Assembly (NCBI RefSeq): GCF_008831285.2
Contig: NC_045142.1
Span: forward strand, 18,539,354 to 18,603,353
Reading direction: 5' to 3'
Origin: Nymphaea colorata
Lineage: Eukaryota; Streptophyta; Magnoliopsida; Nymphaeales; Nymphaeaceae
Length of the DNA: 64,000 bases
The position numbers and the translations under genes were made by a program. Each line of letters opens with the position of its first letter. The stretch's first letter is position 1. Under the pieces are notes generated by a model. The model was not told the DNA's origin, did not search any database, and worked only from the letters and a program-made list of their open reading frames with translations. Shown here piece after piece: positions 34,755 through 45,536 of this stretch.

Positions 34755-36894
34755 ACTGAGTTATTGTTTTTGTTGTTGGAGTTGGGGTGTGCTATATATA
34801 TATATATTAACTGTCTGCCGGTTCAGCCTGTTTTGTGTGGTTTCTTGGAGTCCAACCATATATAGTTGTCCAAATCTATATGCATCTGCTAGACAATATA
34901 AAGAACAAATGTGAAATCGGGATTTTATACAGGATCAGAATTAATAACTTTATATTATTATTATTATTTTTGGTTGGGTGGGGGGGAGGGGAGGGATTGG
35001 GTCTCATAATCACATCCACACATCAAATTCCAATGTTTTTTTCGAATCATGTAAAATTTGGCATTTTGGCATCGCAGAGGTCGAACCTTTGAAAAGCATC
35101 TCACACTGAACAGCCATCTGTATAACATAATTTAAATACAAATACTTACTTAGTTGGCTGCAATTGCCCTTTGTGTTGTTATTCCTAGTAGCAGTTGGGG
35201 TTTGTTTAAGGTGCTCCTTCGCTCTGGTTAATGTAAGTTCCTCCTTTGTTTTCAAAAAGAAAATTTTTCCTATAAACTAGATGTGTTTTGCACAAGCAAA
35301 ATATGATAGAGTCGTCTTTCAGGTTGTGTATATAAAGGAATGGAGAAAATTCTTGTATAAATGAATATATCTGTTTGGCGATACAGTTCCTCACTGGAAA
35401 AATATCATAACTGGAAGATGAATATCGAACTTTCATATCCACACATCAAATTCCAATGTTTTTTTCGAATCATGTAAAATTTGGCATTTTGGCATCGCAG
35501 AGGTCGAACCTTTGAAAAGCATCTCACACTGAACAGCCATCTGTATAACATAATTTAAATACAAATACTTACTTAGTTGGCTGCAATTGCCCTTTGTGTT
35601 GTTATTCCTAGTAGCAGTTGGTGTTTGTTTAAGGTGCTCCTTCGCTCTGGTTAATGTAAGTTCCTCCTTTGTTTTCAAAAAGAAAATTTTTCCTATAAAC
35701 TAGATGTGTTTTGCACAAGCAAAATATGATAGAGTCGTCTTTCAGGTTGTGTATATAAAGGAATGGAGAAAATTCTTGTATAAATGAATATATCTGTTTG
35801 GCGATACAGTTCCTCACTGGAAAAATATCATAACTGGAAGATGAATATCGAACTTTCATATCCACACATCAAATTCCAATGTTTTTTTCGAATCATGTAA
35901 AATTTGGCATTTTGGCATCGCAGAGGTCGAACCTTTGAAAAGCATCTCACACTGAACAGCCATCTGTATAACATAATTTAAATACAAATACTTACTTAGT
36001 TGGCTGCAATTGCCCTTTGTGTTGTTATTCCTAGTAGCAGTTGGGGTTTGTTTAAGGTGCTCCTTCGCTCTGGTTAATGTAAGTTCCTCCTTTGTTTTCA
36101 AAAAGAAAATTTTTCCTATAAACTAGATGTGTTTTGCACAAGCAAAATATGATAGAGTCGTCTTTCAGGTTGTGTATATAAAGGAATGGAGAAAATTCTT
36201 GTATAAATGAATATATCTGTTTGGCGATACAGTTCCTCACTGGAAAAATATCATAACTGGAAGATGAATATCGAACTTTCATCTGACTGGAGCTTTGGTT
36301 TGCAAATTATGGACAACAAACTAAGATGAGTGCACCTGGTTGTTTTTTCCTTTGATGGTGTTGATGATTCTTCATGCTTTTACTTTTAGAAAGTAAAACC
36401 TGAAAGGGGAAGGAAAGTAAATTCGTTGTGTCCAACAGCATGCTCCTGAGCATGCATTTGATCGATCATGTAGCAAGGGATGACCATAGAATAAGTAAGA
36501 TTAGTCATTAGCATACACCACAGTTAGTATACAGTAAAACAAGTATTTATCATATAATGTGCTATATGTCCGAAATAATTTCAAAAGATTTATGGTTAAC
36601 ATGTTCTGAAGTACCATAAATTTCTGAAACAGAAAATAATTTGTGCTTAGGTGCACGATATCTTGCTGGCTTATGTACTATTTTCATGCATACACCTTAT
36701 TGTCACTCTGCAAATTTCCCTTTCTATGTTTTGATTGCAGGATTTCATGCTGTGTGCAATGTCTTGTCTGTGGAAGTAAATATATGCTTGTGACCTTGTG
36801 ATACTGCTCTATTCATGCTATGCATCTTGGTGCTTTTGAACAATAGGTGCTGCTGGAGAACACTAAACAGTTGGAACTAAGGAGGGGCATATAG
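29417..36894 (+). CDS. RRP41: Exosome core subunit RRP41, 11 exons
   Basis: Exons: 29417-29470, 29539-29585, 29778-29838, 30741-30779, 30875-30942, 32117-32195, 32283-32319, 32446-32562, 32664-32749, 34502-34591, 36847-36894. Every intron is GT-AG and phases join to a 241-aa protein, the family's usual length. It belongs to the RNase PH fold. The start MEYVSPEGLRLDGRR, the block ADGSAAFEMGNTKVIAAVYGP, the RNA-binding segment LQADGGTRSACINAATLAL and the active-site segment DLNYIEDSAGG (Asp168 and Asp174) are all clear. RRP41 pairs with RRP45 in the six-subunit ring that degrades and trims RNA 3'-to-5' in nucleus and cytoplasm. Plant RRP41 is reported to keep phosphorolytic residues lost in animals and fungi; activity here is inferred. 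Introns 3, 5, 9 and 10 carry MITEs or repeats, but exons are undamaged. Confidence 0.96.
30190..30580. mobile_element. MITE with ATAGTCACAAATA-type ends in RRP41 intron 3
   Basis: 'gatagtcacaaataacatg' (from 30199) and the inverted 'gatatttgtgactatgatt' (to 30579) bracket AT-rich sequence with 'cttttcattttttttttgca' motifs. The ends resemble those at 14616. Target duplication is unclear. Confidence 0.55.
31228..31545. mobile_element. CTATGTCACA-family MITE in RRP41 intron 5
   Basis: The left end 'ctatgtcacatgggtgcgag' is a good family match. The right end is decayed ('ggagccgcactcatgtccaa'). Subterminal 'ggtgcgggtgcc' matches the GC-rich subtermini of the other copies. I could not define a target duplication. 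Confidence 0.55.
32365..32401. repeat. GA microsatellite in RRP41 intron 7
   Basis: About 18 GA units lie between exons 7 and 8. The mirror-image frame 32363-32599 is a shadow. Confidence 0.9.
32800..33130. mobile_element. Possible decayed MITE in RRP41 intron 9
   Basis: 'ttactattgtcagaaatg' and the inverted 'cccgacaatgatatttgtt' enclose AT-rich sequence similar in texture to the MITEs at 14616 and 30190. The match is weak. Confidence 0.3.
34722..34808. repeat. Duplicated TA microsatellite
   Basis: The phrase 'gagttattgtttttgttgttgg' followed by 'gtgctatatata' occurs twice (from about 34687 and 34757) with TA runs of different length, a tandem duplication of about 70 bp in RRP41 intron 10. 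Confidence 0.8.
35014..36282. repeat. 423 bp x 3 nearly identical tandem triplication in RRP41 intron 10
   Basis: Copies are 35014-35436, 35437-35859 and 35860-36282. They appear identical apart from one G/T difference ('gttggggttt' in copies 1 and 3, 'gttggtgttt' in copy 2). Each copy has a GTAAGT donor-like site (35233 in copy 1) and a TTTCAG|GT acceptor-like site (35322). Because 423 is divisible by three, the same minus-strand frames recur in every copy; they are repeat artefacts. Confidence 0.95.
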
Positions 36895-38880
36895 GTGATA
36901 ACTGAAGGCACATTCCATTCCAAACAGTAATGGAAGTGTAACAAGCTTGCTTCATGGGTTTTTTACATCCGTTTTGGAATCAGCAGCCTGCCAGTAAAGA
37001 GTAGAACAACGAGAATGTGCATCCATCTGTAAAAGTACAACATTTTCTCATGTTAAATTCTTTTAGGTTGTTAGCTTCTCATGTTTGACGTACTTCATTG
37101 TAAGCTAGATTGTTTTTGGCATTATTTATGATATTATAGTATGCCAGATGGATGGTTTTAACTATTTTCACTCCTTATTGTAGATGGCCTGCTCAATACG
37201 TCTCCAAAGCAAAGTTTTTATTATCTTAAAAAAGGGGCATCGCATATTTTATGGACAATTACTTCTGATTCTCGTCTTCAATGTCCATCATTTAAATCCA
37301 CTGGATGGAACATGACTGAAAGATACAGAGAAAAAAAGAAGAATGAAAAAATTCGTTTCCAAAATCGGATTGATTGAACTCATTCCTGATATATGTACAT
37401 AGAACGCGAGAGAGAGAGAGAGAGAGATTTTGCTCTACAGCTATCGTTTTTTTTTTCCATTTTAAGTCATTGCTTTACAAATTTAATCGAATCTATGGTT
37501 GTAAAATGACCAAAATATTTGGTTTAAAATGGAAATTTTGTACTTTTTATGTATAACATGGGCTTGATAAGAGTATTACAGCTCAAAGGGTCCTTAGATC
37601 TGGCGGTCTAATGATTGGTCTATCTAATAGGTCATCCAGTGGTGGAATTTATATCTGGGTTTTGAGTAGTTGATGGTCATGTGCCCCTGCCCCAACCTTA
37701 TAACCATGTTTGCTAATAATGAATCTGAGGTCGGAACATACAATATGGATTTGATACCTGCGCTACTGATATCCCCTGTTTGTTTAGACGGTAAGTCTGA
37801 TGAACTGTGGATTTCATATTAACATTGGATCTCGGAGGCTAACAAAACCACTTACACGTGGTTTGGACACGGGCCATCTCGCTTTCTTTGCCGGATTTCT
37901 GCTGTTTCCCGAGGAATTCAACCACTAGAACGTGATGTACTTGACAGTTTAAAACTGTATGTTAAAAAAATGAACAAATTAATAATGAAGATCATATTTT
38001 TACGATACTTTTGGGTGAACATTAGGAGAGTCCCACTACCTCAAGTTCCGAGATTGTATGGTGTGGCACCCCCACCACATTAACTAGTATACGGATGTCA
38101 CCTCATTTGCAGAGAAGAGGGGTTGACCATGTCACTCGAACCAGCAACTGGCCGCCTACCACATAGAGTTAAACTTTATCTTAATGACGTTATCTATTTT
38201 TATTTTTTGGTATATTTGCAAGTTTATGAGATCTGGCCACAATTGCTTTGCCTAAAACTGGCTAAACAGCCTTACTGAATTACTTATGTAGTTTTCTATA
38301 TTTTTAATATTCAGTTGTGAATCTTGATTAGCATTTTATTTTGTTGGTGGGATCCAAGTGCTTGGATGTTTTTTACTGATTTGATGAACGTTTGGTTTTG
38401 AAAGACAATAAATTTGATTAAAAGTTTAAATTTGCTTTGTATTTTTTTTATTTGAACATTAATTTAATTTTTCCCTGAGGGACGCAACATATGTGGTCTA
38501 GCTAGTGGGCTAGTAACAGTCCGGTCATAAGTTTGATTCATGTGAGTGCTACTCCTCTGAACTATGAGTGACAAACACTACTTCCAAATTAAGGGAAGTA
38601 ACCGTAAGTTTATCTGGTCCTTATGCAGCTCCAAACCCTAGAGGCAGGGGGAAAGACGAAGGCTTCAACGCTTCTCGTAGGTGGTGGGGTCTTCCCAGTC
38701 ACCCGAACATTAATTTAATTCTAACTCAAAGTAAACAACATTTGACCAAGGTGGCCCTTGGGAATACTTTTCCTTCCCAAACGAGATTGTTCTCGTTGCT
38801 CTTTGGGTTTTTTTTCCAAATCCTTTGCCAAAATTCATGCCGATTGAAAAACCTCAAGTTGGGGACAAAAGAGAGGTATA
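36895..38880. other. RRP41 downstream intergenic region
   Basis: This begins with the RRP41 3' untranslated sequence. A GA run lies at 37408-37426. Around 37780-37870 'cctgtttgtttagacgg' and nearby 'ggatttcatatt' motifs look like a decayed MITE. No gene is recognised; the 105-codon frame at 38568-38885 has no family features. Confidence 0.45.
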
Positions 38881-39900
38881 TTTAAGCTGGCAAGGAACTC
38901 AATGATAGACTCTCCATTCCCCTCCATGATTTCTTTTACTATGCAGCTGATTGTGTCTTGTACTAGGTGGCGATGGAATAGGGATCTTATCAAACATATG
39001 CTCTGGTCCCTAATAATCCCCTAATAATCCGTCCAGAATTTGGCTATAGCATAATCCGTCCAGAATTGGCTATAGCACCGTTGCCTATCTTCCAGTCGAC
39101 ATTTGCATTGATCCTGCTCCAAGCCTGCAATGCCTTTGGCCATGCGTTAGACACCTTTCCCCCCCTAGCATTGCTGTTAATGAATCTAATCTTTTCTACT
39201 CATAGTACCGACCTTTAACATGGTCTGCCCAAGGGAAAGACTGCTGGTCAACGCGAAACCCTAAAAAGACCAAGTTGGCTAGATTGGTTTCCTTGAGGTC
39301 TCTGAGTTCTATGTCTTTCTCTAATTTTGAGAGACATAGCATAGACCATTTAATACGACAATAGCTTTTGTTGTCTGCAATATCGCCCCATAAGAAGTTG
39401 GCTGCCACTTATAGGTTGTAGCAGGGATTTTAACCACTAGGCTCCAGTAATGAGACAACAGAGATAGAACATGTTTGATTAAGCTGAGTCTACTTGCAAA
39501 AGAAAGGTATCTTTGTTTCCAAAGAGTTAGCTTCTGGGATGAGTGAAGAATCAAGTTCCAGAATTGTTCCTCTGCCACATCATTCGTTTGGAGCGGAATG
39601 CCGAGGTACACAAAAGGTAGCTGACCTTGACGCCAGCCTAATTCCTGCCTATCCGAGTGCCTACTCGGTTGTCCAAGTTGAATGGAGGAATTGAGCTTTT
39701 GGAAGTGTTCATGGCTAGATCCGAGCAACTAAAGAATTCGTCAAGACACACTTTTAAGTTCAGAAGTTTTTTAGCCTTCCTTCTATGAAGAATATGATGC
39801 CTTTTGCAATAAAGTAGAGAAGGGGGGAGTGGTCCCTGCCCCTGTGGAGGGGATCCTGATTTGTTTGTTATTTAATTGAGCTTGATAACCAAGCCAAGGT
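38880..39900 (-). mobile_element. L1-type LINE relic, C-terminal reverse transcriptase
   Basis: The minus-strand frame 39728-39321 contains LPFVYLGIPL, then LTLWKQRYLSFASRLSLIKHVLS, the conserved region following the catalytic palm in plant L1-like reverse transcriptases. Further downstream, in shifted frames, come NFLWGDIADNK..IKWSMLC and WKIGNGAIA, the post-RT region. Upstream (39750-39900) a decayed counterpart of the catalytic palm precedes FFIEGRLKN. Several frameshifts, plus a short direct duplication ('ccgtccagaattggctatag', near 39030 and 39057), show it is dead. Neither the 5' end nor a poly-A tail is identifiable. Confidence 0.75.
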
Positions 39901-40332
39901 CCTTTTCCATTGAGTCCATCTTAGGTTATACTGTATGTTTCAGGAAGGTGGGACCTATGAAAGTGCTGAATATGGCTACTCTTTTGAGGTTTTCGGTTTC
40001 TCAGCATGTGGCTCAAATATATGATTATTTTATTAGTGGTGAAAGATATAAACCATAGACACCATCATTCCTGATCTTCTTAAACATCTTGACAGTCTCG
40101 TTGGAATAACTTAGAGTGATGATATTGGTAACAAGATGCAGTCGTTTCAAAAGCCTATGAAACATTATCATGATTGCCACGATCGTCTTTGAAGATTATT
40201 GTAATGATGACCCAGTATCACCTTCTCTTCTCTGTTCTTTTACAACTTGCATCTTGATCCTCTCTTTTGTCATGATGGAAATGCATCAGATTGTTCTATC
40301 CAATCCTGAGTGATTGTTCTATTGTTTTTCAG

Positions 40333-41654
40333 GCTCTCTTGACAGTACTTGATAGCCCACTCAATAAAGCTGGAAGGTTACATAGTCTTTATGTGCAAAC
40401 AGAAAGGAATGTTCTCATACAAATCAGTCCGCAAATACGTATTCCAAGAACGTTTAAGCGATTTAACAATCTCATGTGTAAGTTGACTGTGTGTGACATT
40501 TTAAATGATCTTAGTGCTTTAACATGCTTTTTCAGCTAATATATCCCTTTTGGTTACAAATTGTTGCAGTATAGCTGTTGCAAAAACTCAGTGTACGTGC
40601 TAGTAATGGATCTAATAAAGTCTTGCGTACAGTAAAAAATCCCGTAACTAATTATTTGCCTGCTAATTGCCGGCGAATAGGTGCATGTTTTGCCTTTTTA
40701 GTTGTTGATCTTAACGATTTGTAATTTCCTACTTTATGATATTTATGTTTTGGGTATCTCATTTATAGGTCTATCACGTAGTGCACCACGAGTAGTCAAT
40801 CTGCGTGATTATGTAAATGCTGCAAGTGACGATGAGCACCTTGTTTTTGTGGTATGCTTTTATTATAAGACGCCTCTTTCAGAATTAGCAATATCTAGAT
40901 TTTCAAGCATTTGCTGTTATTGTGCAGACGTTAGGATATTTTATCTTAGCCAGATTTTTGTCATGAACGCAGGTTGGTGCTATGGCCCATGGAAAAATCA
41001 ATGTGGATATATTGATGATTTTATTTCAGGTAAACTTTTTTGTTGCTATCTTATGCAACATTTACTTTTCGAAAGTTTTTACTTTAAATCCATGACATTG
41101 CTTGGACATGGATACATAACACCTGGTTGGTACAAGATGGGAATTTTCTGAGACTAGGATGCTCAGAGATATAGAACCAGCTTGTGAAAATTGAAATTTA
41201 GGGTGTTTTTCACAGCTTTTGCAAGTGTAGCTATAGAGATTTGAATTTTGACCTACTTGCTGCTTTGTAAGAACCAAAAACTGGTATACTCAAATCTACA
41301 ACATGGGTAGTGTTTAATGAAGGTTTGATATTTAATGGTTGATCATGTTAATTCAGGGCTCATAAATTCATGTTTTTCAACCTCTTCTGCAAGAATTTCA
41401 TGATAATGCTCTAATGGCAGAGGAATAAACTTTTGCATCATCCTTTCTAATGTATGGATAGGAATTCACACTTAGCCCTCTCATGATTTGTATAAAGGGT
41501 TGTTTGCCCCCACGATTTTTTGTTTGTTTGTGTTTGTTTACTTCAATACTTCTTGCTACATTTTTTTCTTTCAGTTTCAGAGTTTCCACTTAGTGCTGCA
41601 TGCTGCATTGGTCGCATATGTAATGCGGTGGAGCAGAAATGGAAGATCTTGTAG
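40333..41654 (+). pseudogene. EMG1: Truncated EMG1/NEP1 (18S rRNA methyltransferase) pseudogene
   Basis: Five exon-like blocks keep introns and splice sites: 40333-40477 ([16 protein letters not shown].., [12 protein letters not shown]), 40570-40680 (LLQKLSVRASNGSNKVLR..), 40769-40851 (RVVNLRDYVNAASDDEHLVFV), 40973-41029 (VGAMAHGKINVD..) and 41575-41654 (SEFPLSAACCIGRICNAVEQ.., stop). They match the C-terminal two thirds of the SPOUT-fold methyltransferase that modifies a pseudouridine in 18S rRNA and helps assemble the small ribosomal subunit. Two lesions are visible: an in-frame TAG at 40572-40574 where the family has Gln, and one missing base near 41003-41008, making exon 4 57 instead of 58 bases. 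N-terminal exons are absent; LINE sequence lies upstream. Retained introns indicate a DNA-level partial duplication, not a retrocopy. A functional copy is expected elsewhere. Confidence 0.85.
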
Positions 41655-43453
41655 TTCATCACATGCAATTCGAGCTTTGGGACCACGCTTTTGAGCCAAA
41701 TACTGCATGCTTAATTAGTTGAGAAAACGGTTTGAATGCATCGGTGATCTGCATTTGAATTACCGCAACATTTCTCCATGAGTTGTGTTTCTATCTATTT
41801 TATTTGATCTCTAATCTCATGGCTCATGGAGATTCCCCATTTCTGTTCTTTTATGTGGTTCCCCAATAGCATATGAAAAATAGTTCTGGGGGGCGCATTT
41901 TCTTGAGACAAGTAGATTTCTGTATTGCAAAATTAACATCTGGATTACGGTAGACTAGGATTGTAAATGGTTCGATTTGGGATAAATCCAAATATACTTG
42001 AAACCAGACATAGTTGGACTTAGTACGATCGAAAACGCTAAAGTTCCAAATCATATATTAACTTATTAACCGCTGCCGTGACTGGAGGAGTTTGTCATAC
42101 AAGTCTGCGCCTTGAGCTTTGCCGTGGTTTATGTTTAACAAAGCGATTCATCATATTGTTTTGTCAGCAGGCACGACGTTTATAACTCGTAGGTTGCATT
42201 TGGTAGCTTTTTAATCTTAAATCCTAGGCTGCATTAAAAGATGTGTTTTTCAAAATCATCAGTTTAAATGAAGTGAGGATAGATCCACGGTACATGTTGA
42301 AGTTACAGATTCAAGTCGGTCCAATTATAGATTCAAAGGGTTGATTTTAAATTTTAAATTCATGAATTTGAGATCCCTTGGTGAAACAAACATGCCCTTA
42401 ATTGAAGGCACAGGCACAGATTTATAATTTCCTTGTACCATGTTAGCAACCACGGAACAATACAATTATTTCATTAATTGTTTTTAATATATAAAACACA
42501 AACTGTGACCATCAACTACGAGCGAAGTATTAGTCAACATAATTTTAAATGTACTCAAGACTGGTGGTTGTGTTAAAAAATTACTGAACATATTCGCTGT
42601 TTCTAGATCTTTAGGAAGAGCAATAATTCCACCAATTTAGAGGCAACATGCACTTTTAAAGATTGCCACAGCAAGCACATAGTAGTGCCGCAAATATGGC
42701 CCAACAAACTGAGCAATGCATGCTCAGGCTTGGTTCATTAGCGTATTTATTTGCTTGAACTTGGGTCACGCTAAAAACTGTATGTGTGTGCACATGCGCG
42801 TACGGATGTTCCTTTTATCTTGTGACAAAAAAATGGAAAATCCTTAAAGAGGAAAACCCTGGGGAGCCTCAGGGCGTTTCATAAAGAAACCATGGAAAAC
42901 TCGGCACCATAATGCAATGCTGAGAATTGATCCAGAAAGAAGAAACCCCCTTAATGATGAACATAGCCTGTGCAGCCAACAAGATCGCCAGTCTGGTCTG
43001 GTGATCATGAGATCATATAAGCATAATCTGAGCAAAAAACATCTGGTCTGCTAATGAGTTCGCATAAGCTCATAAATGAAACTGACTGACGAATAAATTA
43101 ATTTAATCAATAAAATACAGATCAGTTGGCAGCATGTAACAACAAACTGTTGGGCTTAGTCACTCAGACACATATACCTGAGCTAAACTGCTTGTTATGA
43201 CTACAGGCCTTAATTGAGCTGAAGCCCAAACACACACTCTTCATACTCCGACTTGGAAGTCCTACAGCCAGCCCACGTCCAGTTCATTAGCTTGCAGAAC
43301 CAAGTTGAGACGAGGTGAACCAATTTCAGCCATGAACTTGCTCTGTGGAATTGAAGCTCTGATTAGAAGTCCAAACCATCCTCAAACATTCAAGGTTAGA
43401 CCTCATACATACATCCTTGGACAGGATAGTATGATCCCCTAACAGGTTTCCTC
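41655..43453. other. Intergenic between the EMG1 relic and APC7
   Basis: No gene is seen. About 42190-42400 contains 'gttgcatttggtagc' and 'gagatcccttggtgaaacaaa' motifs reminiscent of the region at 400-960 and may be a decayed MITE. The left-hand part should contain the tail of the EMG1 relic, the right-hand part the APC7 3' untranslated region. Confidence 0.4.
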
Positions 43454-45499
43454 TCATAGAAGTTCCCCTTCTTCTGGATCTTCAGCATCTTCAACTTCAT
43501 TATCTTCATCATCATCAGGGGCATCAGGATCCAACCCCTAACAAAACAGATTTGATTAGCAGACACAAGTTACTTGACAACAACATCAAGTAGCAGGGAC
43601 GTGGTATAAACCTTCATTTGTTTCTCCATACGTAGCAGACCTTTTTTCGCAGCCTCATTATGTTGGTTTATCCTGACATAGAAATTCAACCAAAAGTAAC
43701 AAACAACTCTAAAGGAGAGAAAGCATTACATTATATATATACAAATAAGGCAGACAAACAATGTCCTACGCAGTGTTGCAATTGTATAGAAGAAATTTTC
43801 AAGTGTTTGACGTTAGGTCAGTAATAAGTACTTACTACAATCTCACTGATTCAATAAATAAAATCAAACAGGATGATCAAACATTTTCCACCAAGACCCC
43901 CGAATCTGTTCCAGGAGGGTAGTATCAAACCTAATTTTCTTATTTGCAAGCTCGAAGATCCTCTTTCTATGAGACAAGGAGAGTACCTTAATGCTTCTTC
44001 ATAATGGGATAATGCTTCTGTCAGCATATTACTTGCAGCAAATACTTGTGCCAGCTTGGTGTGGAGAGAATCATCTGCCCAGTTTTTGAGGTACCTTTGA
44101 AGGAGAGAGATAGCATCTGCATTTCGTCCCTCAATGACATGGAGATCAGCTAAGGATAAGACAGCTCCAAGGTAACCAGACTCCAACCGAAGTGCTGATT
44201 CATAAAACTTCCTTGCCTTGAACAAAACAGCAATAGCTGAATTACGTGGAAGGACTACAGGACTAGAATTCCAGTAAAATGCCTAATATATGTGAATCTT
44301 AACTAAAACAGACTATCAAGTAAGGAGATGCAGGGAAAGGTATATGATCATGAAACAGATGGGAAATTCTTGTAGCACAATGCATCACCAACAAGTGAGA
44401 AGTTGCTTCCAGTTCCTAAAGTTAGAAACTGTTCCCAAAGCAGCAAATAATGGTCCTAAATGCAATTTACAGCCTAACTAGAGACACATGTATGAGTACT
44501 TTCACAAATCACAAGTAAAAAAAGTTTCTGATACCAAATGAGGAAGCAAACATCAAGCAGGGTAACCCACTGAAAACCCTATCCAGCCACAATCTCGCCA
44601 AGCTATTTTAGGCTAGGAACAACTAAGGTTAGTCCCAGTGCAACCCTTTCCAGGGTGGATATATACCAGATACAGAATTAGGTTGGTCTGTCCTAAATTG
44701 GGCCAAGGCCCAGCCTGCAACAAGCAGGCGATGTACATAATACATACATTACAGAGACACTTACATACAAGTGCATTAATTTCAATTATCTGACCTTTTT
44801 CAAGTTTGATGGTATAGGATGACAGCTCCAAAGAACAAGTTGGTTTTTTCTTCTTCTGAAAATAATGCTTCTCAACTTGAAAAATAGTTGTCATCCACCT
44901 CTTCATGAAGTCGTTTTCACATGTGGCAACTTGTGAGCAATTTGAATTGATTGACTAATCCATGATGGTGCTTATAATGCTCATATTTCTCAATACCCAC
45001 TATCATTATCCCAAATGTAAGACCTAGCATTTTCAAGCTTTTCTGTGAATCCAATCACATAGATGAACTTAGAATGTCTACTGTTTAAAAATGCTAAAAT
45101 CAAAACATATCATGATTTTTCAACGTACAGGACAGATCCACAAGGCGAAAAAAGTTAAGACCAGTAATTTTTAAAACCTTACATACTTCAATCTACACAT
45201 CAAAGCCAAAAAAATTTGATGTATAGAACAGATTTCCACCAGCTGAAATATTCCTCTATGTTATGATTCCAACAAAGTAGAAAGTTGAAATCCCAAATCT
45301 GCATTCTGCATTGACATAGTGATACAAACAATTCAAACATGTTTATGAAGAATATGAGTCAATTGGTTGCTCCTACCAATCCTTGACAATGCAACGACAT
45401 GCAGATATTGGAGGTAAAAATTAGAACTACAGTTCGTTTAAATCAGAAAAAGACAAACACTTGACAGATGTGTCCAAAGTTGCATTTTCAGTACACATA

Positions 45500-45536
<37 letters not shown>

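Noticed and set aside
35010..36282. Six near-identical 76-81 codon minus-strand frames
   Set aside because: These are the same two frames seen once per 423 bp repeat copy inside an RRP41 intron; no domain and no independent conservation.
6325..36282. CRISPR-like array reading of the 78 bp and 423 bp repeats
   Set aside because: Repeats are directly adjacent without unique spacers, and the genome is eukaryotic.
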